NCBI GenBank assembly: GCA_900543215.1
Contig: UQQR01000004.1
Coordinates: 1 to 64,000, forward strand
Source of the DNA: an uncultured Oscillospiraceae bacterium
Lineage (GTDB): Bacteria > Bacillota > Clostridia > Oscillospirales > Acutalibacteraceae
Length of the DNA stretch: 64,000 nucleotides
Direction of reading: 5' to 3'
Shown: positions 47,005-55,812 of the stretch, one piece after another
Position numbering within the stretch: the stretch's first letter is position 1
Layout: the number at the start of each line of letters is the position of its first letter
Program-made: the position numbers and the translations under genes
The notes under the pieces: generated by a model
What the model was told of the DNA's origin: nothing
The model's database searches: none
What the model saw: only the letters and a program-made list of their open reading frames with translations

Positions 47005-47709
47005 TTATTTAACTATTGTTCCGATATGCTTACCCGTTACAGCCTCAACAATATTATGCGGATCGTTAAGGTTGAACACAAGTATTTCTATGCCGTTATC
47101 CATACAAAGCGAGGCGGCGGTGCTGTCCATAACATGGAGACCCTTTTGAAGCACATCAAGATGAGAAAGTGTATCGAATTTTTTAGCGCTTGGGTTCTTT
47201 TTCGGATCGCTGTCGTAAACACCGTCAACATTCGTCGCCTTGAATATAACATCCGCGCCTATTTCCGCTGCTCTTAACGCCGCCGCGGTATCAGTCGAGA
47301 AGAACGGATTGCCCGTACCGCAGCCGAAAATGACTACCCTGCCCTTTTCAAGATGCCTTACGGCTTTATTCCTTATATACGGCTCCGCTATTTGGCGCAT
47401 TTCGATAGCGGTCTGAACTCTTGCGGTAACGCCCAGCTGTTCCAGTGCATCCGCGAGTGCCAGCGCATTTATAGAGGTTGCAAGCATTCCCATATGGTCA
47501 GCTCTTGTGCGGTCCATCTTTCCGCTTGAACGGCCTCTCCAAAAGTTGCCGCCGCCTACAACCACAGCAACCTGAACGCCCATATCTACACATTCCTTTA
47601 CGCTTTCGCACACCTCAAGGACCTTGTCAAAATCTATACCTACTCCCCGTTCGCCCGCAAGCACCTCGCCGCTTAGCTTAAGAAGTATCCTCTTATAAAC
47701 AGGTTTCAT
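47005..47709 (-). CDS. pyrH: Uridylate kinase
   Basis: Phosphorylates UMP to UDP. 234 aa, amino-acid kinase fold: [24 protein letters not shown] and [20 protein letters not shown]. The ATG at 47709 has GGAG about 6 nt upstream; nine preceding in-frame codons would cross it. First gene of a long operon ending with the GGDEF gene. Confidence 0.98.
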   Translation of the reverse strand: MKPVYKRILLKLSGEVLAGERGVGIDFDKVLEVCESVKECVDMGVQVAVVVGGGNFWRGRSSGKMDRTRADHMGMLATSINALALADALEQLGVTARVQTAIEMRQIAEPYIRNKAVRHLEKGRVVIFGCGTGNPFFSTDTAAALRAAEIGADVIFKATNVDGVYDSDPKKNPSAKKFDTLSHLDVLQKGLHVMDSTAASLCMDNGIEILVFNLNDPHNIVEAVTGKHIGTIVK

Positions 47710-47751
47710 ATTTTTCTCCGTTCCGCCGTCCGGCAATAAATTATCAGTTAT

Positions 47752-47780
47752 ATTTTACAATATTAATACCGTAAAGTCAA
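47752..47780 (-). promoter_or_regulatory. Promoter of pyrH-frr and downstream genes
   Basis: Minus-strand -35 TTGACT (47775-47780), 17 bp, -10 TAAAAT (47752-47757), about 43 nt before pyrH. It is the only good promoter seen for the roughly 11.7-kb minus-strand cluster. Confidence 0.87.
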
Positions 47781-47862
47781 TTCTAAAAACCGTATTTTAT
47801 ATTTTGTGCGGTCTTAATTTCACCGCTTGCACAGTATTGCTTATTTTTGAAATAAATTGTGC

Positions 47863-47897
47863 AAAAAAATCCCCTGAATTTATGTTCAGGGGATTTT
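47863..47897 (-). terminator. Terminator of tRNA-Pro
   Basis: An 11-bp stem (47868-47878 with 47885-47895, 6-nt loop) followed on the minus strand by seven T residues, directly after the encoded CCA. Confidence 0.94.
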
Positions 47898-47974
47898 TGG
47901 TCGAGGTGACAGGACTTGAACCTGCGGCCTCTGCGTCCCGAACGCAGCGCTCTACCAAACTGAGCCACACCTCG
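47898..47974 (-). tRNA. tRNA-Pro (anticodon CGG)
   Basis: 77 nt including encoded CCA. The acceptor stem CGAGGTG/CACCTCG, D-arm, anticodon loop TTCGGGA (anticodon CGG, reads CCG), 5-nt variable loop and T-arm GCAGG/CCTGT with TTCAAGT all fold normally. It has no convincing promoter directly upstream; transcription must come from 48211-48239 across an inserted segment. Confidence 0.96.
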
Positions 47975-47991
47975 AAATATTTATTTGTGCT
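47955..47991. repeat. 37-bp direct repeat, copy A
   Basis: Consists of the first 20 nt of the tRNA-Pro gene plus 17 nt of its 5' flank. An exact copy lies at 48153-48189 (period 198 bp). Confidence 0.93.
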
Positions 47992-48152
47992 GTATCAACG
48001 ATATGCCTTGCTATTTTCGTAAGAGCGCTGCTACGCAGCTTACTCTTGCGGTGCCCGAAATTTTAATCACCTTGGAGCGGTGCAAAATTTCGACCGCGGC
48101 GCCTTTTCGTTCTCCCTACACCTGCCGCAGGCAGCGGTCAAACTCAAAGCTG
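47992..48152. other. Hairpin-rich 161-nt insertion between tRNA-Pro and its promoter
   Basis: Noncoding. It holds at least three inverted repeats: GCTGC/GCAGC with outer GTAA/TTAC (about 48020-48043), CGAAATTTT/AAAATTTCG around CACC/GGTG (about 48057-48093), and CTGCC/GGCAG (about 48121-48135). The composition is more GC-rich than its flanks. It looks like a mobile palindromic repeat or the remnant of an integrated element. Confidence 0.6.
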
Positions 48153-48172
48153 CCAAACTGAGCCACACCTCG
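48153..48172 (-). pseudogene. Truncated 5' fragment of tRNA-Pro
   Basis: The first 20 nt of the tRNA-Pro gene (acceptor 5' strand and part of the D-arm) are repeated here and then stop; the sequence beyond does not match the tRNA. It cannot fold as a tRNA. Confidence 0.85.
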
Positions 48173-48189
48173 AAATATTTATTTGTGCT
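48153..48189. repeat. 37-bp direct repeat, copy B
   Basis: Identical to 47955-47991. This copy lies next to the promoter and so probably marks the original 5' end of the tRNA transcription unit. Confidence 0.93.
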
Positions 48190-48210
48190 TACAAAACATA
48201 CAGCCTTATA

Positions 48211-48239
48211 ATTATAATTACTTTCACAGCAAATGTCAA
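48211..48239 (-). promoter_or_regulatory. Consensus promoter for tRNA-Pro
   Basis: Minus-strand -35 TTGACA (48234-48239), 17 bp, -10 TATAAT (48211-48216): a perfect sigma-A consensus. The mature tRNA starts about 230 nt downstream rather than the few tens of nt usual for tRNA genes. Confidence 0.92.
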
Positions 48240-48315
48240 GTTTTTATTAAAAAAAATTACGAGCGCCAAATTATATGATATATAAAAAATGCATAAACTG
48301 TTTACAATTATAGAC

Positions 48316-48344
48316 TTGACAAAAATCGACACGATAAATACAAT
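48316..48344 (+). promoter_or_regulatory. Plus-strand promoter, likely for the XRE gene
   Basis: -35 TTGACA (48316-48321), 17 bp, -10 TACAAT (48339-48344). The nearest plus-strand gene is the XRE regulator at 48543; the transcript would cross the tRNA-Thr gene in antisense. Confidence 0.65.
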
Positions 48345-48358
48345 TATAATATTAATAA

Positions 48359-48387
48359 ATTCCTCCGCAACTCATTTGCAGAGGAAT
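48359..48387 (-). terminator. Weak terminator of tRNA-Thr
   Basis: 12-bp stem with one mismatch (ATTCCTC and GCAA pairing with TTGC and GAGGAAT, 5-nt loop). The minus-strand tract after it is only TTATTAAT, so termination may be partial. It starts 4 nt after the tRNA CCA end. Confidence 0.7.
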
Positions 48388-48390
48388 ATT

Positions 48391-48466
48391 TGGAGCTGAA
48401 GATGGGACTCGAACCCACGACCTGCTGATTACGAATCAGCTGCTCTACCAACTGAGCCACTCCAGC
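48391..48466 (-). tRNA. tRNA-Thr (anticodon CGT)
   Basis: 76 nt with encoded CCA. The acceptor stem GCTGGAG/CTTCAGC has one G-U; anticodon arm GCTGA-TTCGTAA-TCAGC gives anticodon CGT (reads ACG); the T-arm has TTCGAGT. Like the tRNA-Pro beside it, it reads a G-ending codon. Confidence 0.96.
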
Positions 48467-48478
48467 GCTCACTCAGTA

Positions 48479-48507
48479 ATTATAACAGCAACCGTGCTTT
48501 AAGTCAA
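48479..48507 (-). promoter_or_regulatory. Promoter of tRNA-Thr
   Basis: Minus-strand -35 TTGACT (48502-48507), 17 bp, -10 TATAAT (48479-48484), 13 nt before the tRNA 5' end. Confidence 0.9.
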
Positions 48508-48542
48508 GCAAAAAATACAAACCGGAAAGGAGTCCCGCAAAA

Positions 48543-48956
48543 ATGAGTGACAGCATAAATCAACGCATAGCGCTTTACCGAAAGCTTGCCAACCTTACGC
48601 AGACGGAAGCCGCGGAAAAATTGGGTATGAAATGCAGTACTTACTCTCAAATGGAACGCAAGGGTTCAATAAGCGCAGATAAGCTGATAGCCTTAGCGGA
48701 TATTTTCGGTGTGACTCCCGAAACCTTGTTGTATGATCCGCCCGCAAGAGGGTATTTGAATTTTACGCCTAACGAATCGCTCGGCAGAGAGGTAGTCCGC
48801 CAGCCTGAACCCGCAATTACAACAGATCCATCCTATTTTGTTGTTACACATAAGGAAGAAAGCATTGTAAAAATTCTCCGCAATTTACCAAGGGATGATT
48901 ATGAGGAGATCATCGGACTGATAAACGAAAAATATCAGACATCAAAGAAAAAATAA
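48543..48956 (+). CDS. XRE-family helix-turn-helix regulator
   Basis: 137 aa. An N-terminal Cro/CI-type HTH (about residues 6-62: LANLTQTEAAEKLGMKCSTY and ADKLIALADIFGV). The C-terminal half is not recognised; it has a Pro-rich linker and a short helical end (EESIVKILRNLPRDDYEEII). Target unknown. AAAGGAG lies 10 nt before ATG. It is a lone gene with its own terminator, between tRNA genes and the ribosomal cluster. Confidence 0.88.
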   Translation: MSDSINQRIALYRKLANLTQTEAAEKLGMKCSTYSQMERKGSISADKLIALADIFGVTPETLLYDPPARGYLNFTPNESLGREVVRQPEPAITTDPSYFVVTHKEESIVKILRNLPRDDYEEIIGLINEKYQTSKKK

Positions 48957-48957
48957 T

Positions 48958-49003
48958 AATTCCGAATGTCGGGCAAATTCGCTTGACATTCGGAATTTAT
49001 TTT
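48958..49003 (+). terminator. Terminator of the XRE gene
   Basis: A 13-bp perfect stem (48958-48970 with 48985-48997, 14-nt loop) followed by TATTTTAT. Confidence 0.87.
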
Positions 49004-49008
49004 ATATG

Positions 49009-49044
49009 AAAAGCGTCCGGCACTTTACGGTGCCGGACGCTTTT
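49009..49044. terminator. Bidirectional terminator between XRE and rplQ
   Basis: 14-bp perfect stem (49009-49022 with 49031-49044, 8-nt loop) flanked by T runs on both strands. It ends the ribosomal protein supercluster on the minus strand and backs up the XRE terminator. Confidence 0.9.
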
Positions 49045-49046
49045 GG

Positions 49047-49111
49047 TTTTAGTACACACATTATCAGCGCAATATTATTTAGGTGCGCTGTGTCCAATGT
49101 GAGTACTAAAA
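49047..49111. repeat. 65-nt nested palindrome after rplQ
   Basis: Nested arms: TTTTAGTAC/GTACTAAAA, CACATT/AATGTG and CAGCGC/GCGCTG, with small internal loops. It lies 9 nt beyond the rplQ stop, just before the terminator at 49009-49044. A long stem-loop in the 3' untranslated region is expected. Confidence 0.8.
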
Positions 49112-49119
49112 TAAGGAAA

Positions 49120-49461
49120 TTACACTAATTCGATTATTGCCATTTCGGCTGCGTCACCGCGACGGGGACCGGTCTTGACTATACGGGTATAGCCGCCGTT
49201 TACATCTCTGTACTTCGGTGCAATCTCATTATAAAGCTTTGCAACAACATCTTCCTTAGTGATAAACGCCAATGCCTGACGCTTGCTGTTAAGGGTATTG
49301 TCCTTAGCGAGTGTAATATATTTTTCCGCCATAGCTCGTACTTCCTTAGCACGGGTAACGGTGGTCTCTATTCTGCCGTTTTCAAGCAGATAAGTCACCA
49401 TTGCTCTGAGCATAGCGGTTCTGTGATCGCTGGTTCTTCCCAGTTTACGGGTACCTGGCAT
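49120..49461 (-). CDS. rplQ: Ribosomal protein L17
   Basis: 113 aa large-subunit protein near the tunnel exit. The [17 protein letters not shown] start is diagnostic. Last gene of the alpha operon section, 49 nt after rpoA. Length is normal for Firmicutes. Confidence 0.98.
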   Translation of the reverse strand: MPGTRKLGRTSDHRTAMLRAMVTYLLENGRIETTVTRAKEVRAMAEKYITLAKDNTLNSKRQALAFITKEDVVAKLYNEIAPKYRDVNGGYTRIVKTGPRRGDAAEMAIIELV

Positions 49462-49510
49462 TTCTGTTCACTCCTTATTTGCGGCAGATAAAATCTGTCA
49501 CGCTTTTGCT

Positions 49511-50461
49511 TTATTCGTCGTCCTTTTTAAGAGTGAAGCCGAATGAATTCAGCTTTGCTATAACCTCTTCAAGAGACTTACGGCCGAGATTTCTTACCTT
49601 CATCATATCCTCTTCGGATTTGCCTATAAGATCTTCTACCGTATTAATTCCCGCGCGCTTTAAGCAATTAAAGCTGCGGACTGAAAGATCAAGCTCATCG
49701 ATAGTAAGGTCGAGAACCTTCTCCTTTTCGTTGTCGGTCTTTTCCGCCATAATGCTTTCGCCTTCGCAAGCGCCCTCGGTCAAGTCGAGGAAAAGCTCCA
49801 AGTGCTCAATAAGAACCTTAGCGGACATTGAAACCGCTTCGTTTGCTCTTATAGAACCGTCAGTCCAAACCTCAAGTGTAAGCTTGCCCTTATCGGTAAC
49901 ATTTCCTACACGGGTATTGTCAACGGTGAAGTTTGCTTTAAGCACCGGTGTATAGATCGAGTCAACGGGAATAACGCCGATTACATTCTGAGCCGGTCTG
50001 TTCTGGTCGGCAGGTACATAACCTCTGCCCTTGTCAAGAGTCATCTCCATATTGAGCTTGGCTCCCGCGTCGAGAGTGGCAATATACATATCGGGGTTTA
50101 ATATTTCAACCTCTGAATCGGCTTTGATTGAAGCAGCGGTAACCACGCAGGGACCCTCAGCCTCAATATAAATCTTTTTCGCCGTATCGGCATGGAGCTT
50201 CGCAATCAAACCCTTTATGTTAAGGATGATTTCGGTTACATCCTCTTTCACACCGGGAATGGTGGAAAACTCATGCACAACACCGTCGATTTTAACCGAA
50301 GTAACCGCAACGCCCGGAAGTATTGAAAGGAGAACTCTTCTCATGCTGTTGCCGAGAGTGGTTGCATAACCCCTCTCAAGAGGCTCCATAACAAATTTTC
50401 CGTATTTGCCGTCGCCTGTCAGCTCGACAGTATCTATTCTGGGCTTTTCAATTTCTATCAT
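49511..50461 (-). CDS. rpoA: RNA polymerase alpha subunit
   Basis: 316 aa. The N-terminal dimerisation domain ([20 protein letters not shown]) scaffolds the polymerase, and the C-terminal domain (about 250-310, [20 protein letters not shown] and GRKSLEEV) binds UP elements and activators. Normal length and motif content. Confidence 0.98.
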   Translation of the reverse strand: MIEIEKPRIDTVELTGDGKYGKFVMEPLERGYATTLGNSMRRVLLSILPGVAVTSVKIDGVVHEFSTIPGVKEDVTEIILNIKGLIAKLHADTAKKIYIEAEGPCVVTAASIKADSEVEILNPDMYIATLDAGAKLNMEMTLDKGRGYVPADQNRPAQNVIGVIPVDSIYTPVLKANFTVDNTRVGNVTDKGKLTLEVWTDGSIRANEAVSMSAKVLIEHLELFLDLTEGACEGESIMAEKTDNEKEKVLDLTIDELDLSVRSFNCLKRAGINTVEDLIGKSEEDMMKVRNLGRKSLEEVIAKLNSFGFTLKKDDE

Positions 50462-50499
50462 TTAAAAGCTCCGTTTCTCCGCACCGATATTTTTAAATA

Positions 50500-50529
50500 T
50501 ACAACACCCGGTACGGCAGGTGTGTTGTA
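50500..50529. other. Hairpin in the rpsD-rpoA gap
   Basis: TACAACAC pairs with GTGTTGTA plus a CC/GG extension, in a 78-nt gap. It has no T run and so is more likely a processing or regulatory structure than a terminator. Confidence 0.5.
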
Positions 50530-50539
50530 AGCCGGTCTA

Positions 50540-51166
50540 TTACTTAGAATAGTACTCAACTATAAGCTGCTCGTCAACAGGAGCTTCGATCTGTTCTCTT
50601 GTCGGGAGAGCTATAACCTTAGCTGTAAGCTTCTCACGGTCAACATCGATCCACTCCGGAACCGGTCTTGCGCTGTTGGCTTCAACTACGGCTTTAATCT
50701 TTTCGCTTGAACGGCTTTTCTCGCATATAGATACAACATCGCCGGCCTTTAAAAGGTAAGAAGCGATATCAACACGGCTTCCGTTAACCTCGAAATGACC
50801 GTGACCTACAAGCTGACGGGCTTCCGCTCTTGAAGAAGCAAAGCCTACTCTGTAAACAACATTATCAAGGCGGCTTTCAAGTATTCTTAAAAGGTTATCG
50901 CCGGTAATGCCCTGCTTTCTCTCAGCAATTTCAAAATAATGATGGAACTGATTTTCCTGGACACCGTAGAAGCGTCTTGCGGTCTGCTTAGCGCGAAGCT
51001 GCATACCGTATTCGGACGATTTCTTTCTGCCCTGTCCGTGCTGACCGGGAGCATAGCCTCTCAGTCCTACCGAGCATTTCTCGGAATAGCAGCGCTCGCC
51101 CTTAAGGAACAATTTTTGACCCTCGCGGCGGCAAAGTCTGCAAACTGCACCGGTATATCTTGCCAT
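50540..51166 (-). CDS. rpsD: Ribosomal protein S4
   Basis: 208 aa primary 16S rRNA binder. The N-terminal zinc-type motif is present (CRLC ... C ... C between residues 9 and 31), and the S4 domain lies at about 98-160 ([20 protein letters not shown]). It is inside the alpha operon here rather than monocistronic as in Bacillus. A 55-nt gap follows rpsK. Confidence 0.98.
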   Translation of the reverse strand: MARYTGAVCRLCRREGQKLFLKGERCYSEKCSVGLRGYAPGQHGQGRKKSSEYGMQLRAKQTARRFYGVQENQFHHYFEIAERKQGITGDNLLRILESRLDNVVYRVGFASSRAEARQLVGHGHFEVNGSRVDIASYLLKAGDVVSICEKSRSSEKIKAVVEANSARPVPEWIDVDREKLTAKVIALPTREQIEAPVDEQLIVEYYSK

Positions 51167-51221
51167 CTGTTACACCTCCAAAAATTTTACTGCAATTTAT
51201 ATTGCAAACAATAAATTTCGA

Positions 51222-51623
51222 TTATACGCGTCTTCTCTTGGGAGGACGGCAGCCGTTGTGCGGAATCGGGGTAACATCTTTAATCATGCTTACCTCAAGA
51301 CCTGCGGTTTGCAGTGCGCGGATAGCCGCTTCTCGTCCCGCTCCCGGACCCTTAACATATACTTCAACAGTCTTAAGACCGTGTTCCATTGCAGCCTTGG
51401 CAGCTGTTTCTGCCGCGCTCTGTGCCGCAAACGGAGTTGACTTTCTTGAGCCTCTGAAACCTAACTCACCGGCAGAAGCCCATGAAAGAGCGTTACCCTG
51501 TGTATCGGTGATGGTTACGATAGTATTGTTGAAGGTAGACTGGATATGAGCTGAGCCACGCTCGATATTCTTTTTCTCACGGCGACGGCGTGTAGCGGCC
51601 GTCTTGCCCTTTGCAGTAGCCAT
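51222..51623 (-). CDS. rpsK: Ribosomal protein S11
   Basis: 133 aa small-subunit platform protein. Typical [14 protein letters not shown] and [13 protein letters not shown], with a basic C-terminus [12 protein letters not shown]. It follows rpsM by 16 nt. Confidence 0.98.
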   Translation of the reverse strand: MATAKGKTAATRRRREKKNIERGSAHIQSTFNNTIVTITDTQGNALSWASAGELGFRGSRKSTPFAAQSAAETAAKAAMEHGLKTVEVYVKGPGAGREAAIRALQTAGLEVSMIKDVTPIPHNGCRPPKRRRV

Positions 51624-51639
51624 ATTATCTTCCTCCTAC

Positions 51640-52008
51640 TTATTTCTTCTTGTTAGCTATGGTCTTCTTCGGACCCTTGCGTGTGCGTGCGTTTGTCTTA
51701 GAGCGCTGTCCTCTTACGGGAAGACCCTTTCTGTGACGCAAGCCGCGATAGCTTCCGATTTCGATAAGTCTTTTAATATCAAATGCGATAGTACGGCGAC
51801 GATCACCCTCAACCTGAAGGTTATGGTCGATATATTCACGCAGCTTTGAAATATCGTCCTCAGTTAAGTCCTTAACTCTGGTATCGGGATTGATACCTGT
51901 TTCAGCAAGGATTTTTTTCGATGTTGTGAGACCGATTCCGAAGATGTAGGTAAGTCCGATTTCGACTCGCTTCTCGTTCGGAAGATCAACACCAGCAATT
52001 CGTGCCAT
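51640..52008 (-). CDS. rpsM: Ribosomal protein S13
   Basis: 122 aa, head of the small subunit. The start [20 protein letters not shown] and the basic tail [11 protein letters not shown] are typical. It contacts the A and P site tRNAs and the L5 bridge. Confidence 0.98.
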   Translation of the reverse strand: MARIAGVDLPNEKRVEIGLTYIFGIGLTTSKKILAETGINPDTRVKDLTEDDISKLREYIDHNLQVEGDRRRTIAFDIKRLIEIGSYRGLRHRKGLPVRGQRSKTNARTRKGPKKTIANKKK

Positions 52009-52044
52009 TTATCAAAGCACCTCCATTTTTTTATTCTCGCGCAA

Positions 52045-52158
52045 TTAACCCTGACGCTGTTTGTGCTTGGGGTTTTCGCAGATAACCATTACCTTGCCCT
52101 TGCGCTTGATAATTTTGCATTTTTCGCAAATCTTTTTAACAGAAGGTCTGACTTTCAT
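52045..52158 (-). CDS. rpmJ: Ribosomal protein L36
   Basis: 37 aa, read directly from the sequence: it starts [15 protein letters not shown] and ends KHKQRQG. The zinc ligands Cys11, Cys14, Cys27 and His32 are all present, the zinc-containing (C+) form. Canonical position between infA and rpsM. Confidence 0.97.
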   Translation of the reverse strand: MKVRPSVKKICEKCKIIKRKGKVMVICENPKHKQRQG

Positions 52159-52189
52159 TTGGATTATACCTCCTTAAAATTTTCGACTG

Positions 52190-52408
52190 TTATTTGGAAC
52201 GCCAGGTTATACGGCCCTTTGAAAGGTCGTACGGAGACATCTCAACAGTCACCTTGTCACCCGGAAGTATGCGTATAAAGTTCATACGCAGCTTGCCTGA
52301 AATGTGAGCAAGAATCACATGTCCCCCCTGAATCTCAACCTTGAACATTGCGTTTGGCATTGCTTCAACAACTACGCCTTCAAGCTCTATCATATCTTCT
52401 TTGGACAC
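52190..52408 (-). CDS. infA: Translation initiation factor IF-1
   Basis: 72 aa OB-fold factor that blocks the A site during initiation. Typical [17 protein letters not shown] and [21 protein letters not shown]. It overlaps the KOW protein gene by one base. Confidence 0.98.
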   Translation of the reverse strand: MSKEDMIELEGVVVEAMPNAMFKVEIQGGHVILAHISGKLRMNFIRILPGDKVTVEMSPYDLSKGRITWRSK

Positions 52409-52659
52409 TACGGTTCCTCCTTCTCGGCTTTATCTCTCAGTACGGCTAAAGACCGCCTGAGCGCTTTGTCGCTTTTATAACTGTTTTCATCAAGACTCAT
52501 TTTCGTAAAGCTTATATGCTTTATGTTTTTTCGTTTGGGTCTTGAAAGCGGACGCTCCTTACCGTCGCACAGATAAACAAAATTATCTTTGCTTGCCGTT
52601 ACGACCATAAAGTAACCCTTATCACGCCCCGCCTTCGAACAAACTATCCGTCCTACCAT
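52408..52659 (-). CDS. KOW-domain RNA-binding protein (L14e-like)
   Basis: 83 aa small protein common between map and infA in Clostridia. The N-terminal KOW-like beta fold starts [18 protein letters not shown]; the C-terminus is charged. Possibly ribosome-associated; function unproven. Confidence 0.88.
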   Translation of the reverse strand: MVGRIVCSKAGRDKGYFMVVTASKDNFVYLCDGKERPLSRPKRKNIKHISFTKMSLDENSYKSDKALRRSLAVLRDKAEKEEP

Positions 52660-52668
52660 AAAACTTCC

Positions 52669-53418
52669 TCAAACCAAAGTCATGATTTTAGGTCCGTCTG
52701 CGGTAATGGCAACAGTATGCTCGAAATGAGCTGACAGAGAACCGTCCTTTGTCAAAACAGTCCACCCATCCGGCTGTACCTTTACATCATAGCCTCCGGC
52801 ATTTACCATAGGCTCGATTGCAATAGTCATACCGGGAATAAGTCTTATTCCCCTGCCGGGTGTGCCGAAATTCGGAACCTCCGGAGCTTCATGCAGGTGA
52901 GTACCCACACCGTGTCCGACAAACTGGCGGACAACCGAATACCCTCTTGCCTCAACATATCGCTGCACCGCGTAACCGATATCGCCGATTCTGCTGCCTG
53001 CACACGCCGCTTTTATGCCCTCGTAAAGGCTTTCCTTCGTCGTATCTATCAGCCGCTTTGCTTCTGCGGAAATATCTCCGCAGGCAAAAGTGGCAGCATT
53101 GTCGCCGTGATACCCGTCAAACTTAGCGCCGAGGTCGATACTTACTATATCGCCGGCACGAAGCTTACGCTTGTGAGACGGTATGCCGTGAATAACTTCG
53201 TTGTTTATTGAAATACAGGCGGTAGCGGGATAGCCCTCATAGTTTTTAAAGTTCGGCTCTCCGCCGCGGCGGCGGATATAATCCTCCGCCAAACGATCTA
53301 TTTCAGCCGTTGTAACTCCGGGTTCAACCGCTTTACCTGCTGTTTCTAATGCTCCGGCCGATATACTGCAAGCTTCCTTCATTATTTTAAGCTCACGGCC
53401 GGTTTTAAGCACGATCAT
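52669..53418 (-). CDS. map: Methionine aminopeptidase, type I
   Basis: 249 aa. Removes the initiator methionine from nascent proteins. Metal ligands are visible in SIDLGAKFDGYHGDNAATF (two Asp), GHGVGTHLHEAP (His) and FEHTVAI (Glu). It overlaps adk by 4 nt. Confidence 0.97.
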   Translation of the reverse strand: MIVLKTGRELKIMKEACSISAGALETAGKAVEPGVTTAEIDRLAEDYIRRRGGEPNFKNYEGYPATACISINNEVIHGIPSHKRKLRAGDIVSIDLGAKFDGYHGDNAATFACGDISAEAKRLIDTTKESLYEGIKAACAGSRIGDIGYAVQRYVEARGYSVVRQFVGHGVGTHLHEAPEVPNFGTPGRGIRLIPGMTIAIEPMVNAGGYDVKVQPDGWTVLTKDGSLSAHFEHTVAITADGPKIMTLV

Positions 53419-54053
53419 ATATTTTTCTCCAACGCTTCGAGTACAAGACGGGTAGTATCCTTAACCTCATCCTGTCCCTCGACAGTTATCAGCTTACCGC
53501 AATTTTCATAATAGCTTTTAAGCGGTTCGGTCTGCTCGTGATAAACATTAAGTCTGTTCTTCACGGTTTCAGGCTCGTCGTCCTTACGGATAACAAGCTT
53601 ACCGCCGCAAGCGTTGCACACACCTTCCACAGCCGGCTTTTTATACTCGGTGTGGTAGCTGGCACCGCATTTTTCACAAACACGCCTGCCCGACATACGC
53701 TTTACAATCTCGCTGTCCGCAACCTCGATAGAAAGGGCGGCGTCAATTCCGAACCCCATATTATCAAGAGCCTCAGCCTGCGGTATCGTGCGGGGAAATC
53801 CATCCAAAATGTAACCGTCCTTGCAGTCGCTTTCATTAAGGCGTTCCTTTATGATGCCTATTACAACATCATCCGGAACAAGCTCGCCCGCGTCAATATA
53901 TGATTTTGCCTTAAGTCCCATTTCCGTACCGTTTTTAAGCGCAGCACGAATAATGTTGCCGGTGGAAATGGTAGGAATATTGTATTTTTCGGATATTATC
54001 TCCGCCTGGGTGCCTTTGCCGGCTCCCGGTGCTCCCAAAAGAATGAGCTTCAT
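53415..54053 (-). CDS. adk: Adenylate kinase
   Basis: 212 aa. P-loop GAPGAGKGT at residues 7-15, and a zinc-type LID with CEKC...CNAC. Converts ATP plus AMP to two ADP. Canonical secY-adk-map order. Confidence 0.98.
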   Translation of the reverse strand: MKLILLGAPGAGKGTQAEIISEKYNIPTISTGNIIRAALKNGTEMGLKAKSYIDAGELVPDDVVIGIIKERLNESDCKDGYILDGFPRTIPQAEALDNMGFGIDAALSIEVADSEIVKRMSGRRVCEKCGASYHTEYKKPAVEGVCNACGGKLVIRKDDEPETVKNRLNVYHEQTEPLKSYYENCGKLITVEGQDEVKDTTRLVLEALEKNI

Positions 54054-54068
54054 ATTAATACTCCTTTA

Positions 54069-55346
54069 TTAATCCAGGAATCCCTTATAATGACGCATCA
54101 TCATCTGGGACTCAAGATTGCGTACCGTGTCAAGCGCAACACCGACCATAATGAGTATCGAAGTTCCGCCCAAAGAAATATTTATCTTTCCGACGGTTCC
54201 GATAAGTATCGGAAGTATTGCGATGACGCTCAAGAAAAGCGCACCCATAAGGGTTATTCTTGACAGTATCTTGGAAATAAAATCGGAAGTGGATTTTCCG
54301 GGACGGATACCCGGTATGGCACCGCCGTTTTTGCGTAAATTGTTTGCCATCTCAATCGGATTAAACTGAATGGTCGCATAGAAATACGCAAATCCTATTA
54401 TCAGTAAGAAATAAATTACCGCGTAGAAAACTCCCTGTACGCTGAAAAGCCTTAATATCTTATAGAACCAGTGGTTCTCGTTCTTCCAGAACGAAAGTAT
54501 CATAGTGGGGAGCATAAGGATGCTTGACGCAAAGATTATCGGCATAACGCCTGACATATTGACCTTGATCGGAATATGTGTGTTCTGACCGCCGTACATC
54601 TTGTTTCCCACAACACGCTTTGCGTACTGAACGGGAATTCGGCGTTCTGCCTCTGTCATCCATACTATAAATACGATAACGGCGAGGAAGAGAAGTACTA
54701 TTCCCACAACAGCTATCTGCTGATCGAGCTTCCAGTAAGCGATAAGTGCGTTAAGAGCCTGCGGACCGCGGGAAATAATACCTGCGAAAAGCAGTATCGA
54801 AATACCGTTGCCGATACCCTTGACATCTATCTGCTCGCCGAGCCACATCACAAGCGCCGAACCTGCGGTAAAGGCAAGTATGATAACAAATGCGGCAAAA
54901 ATCGTCCATTTGCCGGTAACGCTCAAATAATTGCTGTTCTTAAGATAGAAGAAGTAAGCCGTACCCTGAATGAGCGCCAAGCCCATTGTAACATAACGAG
55001 TAATCTGAGCCAATTTCTTCTGTCCCTCCTCGCCCTCTTTGGAAAGTCTTTCAAGTGCGGGGATAGCAACGCAGAGAAGCTGTACTATAATGGAGGAGTT
55101 GATGTACGGAGTAACCGACATTGCGAAGATTGCACCGTATTCAAGACCGCCTCCGGTTAAAATTGAAAGATAGCTGAAAAATTCATTTGTCTGTCCCGAC
55201 TCGGTAGCGGATTTAAGCGCCGCAACATCGATGTAAGGCACCGGAATAACCGAACCGATACGGAATATCAAAATGATGAAAACGGTAAAAAGAATCTTAT
55301 TACGAATTTCTTTTACTTTCCAGGCGTTTCTTAATGTTTCTAACAT
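54069..55346 (-). CDS. secY: Preprotein translocase subunit SecY
   Basis: 425 aa channel-forming protein with ten TM segments. TM1 is near residues 18-36, and the plug/TM2a region is FAMSVTPYINSSIIVQLL. Works with the SecDF pair at 18.6-21 kb. It overlaps rplO by one base. Confidence 0.98.
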   Translation of the reverse strand: MLETLRNAWKVKEIRNKILFTVFIILIFRIGSVIPVPYIDVAALKSATESGQTNEFFSYLSILTGGGLEYGAIFAMSVTPYINSSIIVQLLCVAIPALERLSKEGEEGQKKLAQITRYVTMGLALIQGTAYFFYLKNSNYLSVTGKWTIFAAFVIILAFTAGSALVMWLGEQIDVKGIGNGISILLFAGIISRGPQALNALIAYWKLDQQIAVVGIVLLFLAVIVFIVWMTEAERRIPVQYAKRVVGNKMYGGQNTHIPIKVNMSGVMPIIFASSILMLPTMILSFWKNENHWFYKILRLFSVQGVFYAVIYFLLIIGFAYFYATIQFNPIEMANNLRKNGGAIPGIRPGKSTSDFISKILSRITLMGALFLSVIAILPILIGTVGKINISLGGTSILIMVGVALDTVRNLESQMMMRHYKGFLD

Positions 55347-55786
55347 CAGATCACCTCAGCCTTTCCGCCGACTGAATTGATTTTTTCAGCAGCAGATGCA
55401 GAGAAAGCGTTGAGCTTAACGGTGAGCTTCTTTGTAAGCTTTCCGTTGCCCAAAACCTTAACGGGAAGGTTAGCTTTCTTTATTATTCCTTTTTCTGCCA
55501 AAGCGGCAGCGTCTACCGTAGCGCCGTCCTCGAACACTTCAAGAGCGGAAAGGTTTATCGCTAACCATTTCTCGGCAAAAATGTTATTGAAGCCACGCTT
55601 CGGAAGTCTTCTCTGGAGCGGCATCTGACCGCCTTCGAAGCCCGGTCTCATACCGTGACCGGCACGAGCCTTCTGACCCTTGTGTCCCTTACCGGCAGTC
55701 TTGCCGTTGCCGGAACCGTGACCTCTGCCTATACGCTTCGCCTCTTTTGTAGAGCCGAAAGCCGGAGATAATTCATGCATTTTCAT
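55346..55786 (-). CDS. rplO: Ribosomal protein L15
   Basis: 146 aa. Typical [19 protein letters not shown] and the glycine/arginine-rich [18 protein letters not shown]. The ATG at 55786 has AGGAGG 8 nt upstream; the GTG three codons before overlaps that site. Confidence 0.97.
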   Translation of the reverse strand: MKMHELSPAFGSTKEAKRIGRGHGSGNGKTAGKGHKGQKARAGHGMRPGFEGGQMPLQRRLPKRGFNNIFAEKWLAINLSALEVFEDGATVDAAALAEKGIIKKANLPVKVLGNGKLTKKLTVKLNAFSASAAEKINSVGGKAEVI

Positions 55787-55812
55787 TGTTCGCACCTCCT
55801 TGCTTAATTCGC

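Noticed and set aside
54576..55160. 194-codon plus-strand ORF opposite secY
   Set aside because: Antisense shadow of secY with no initiation signals.
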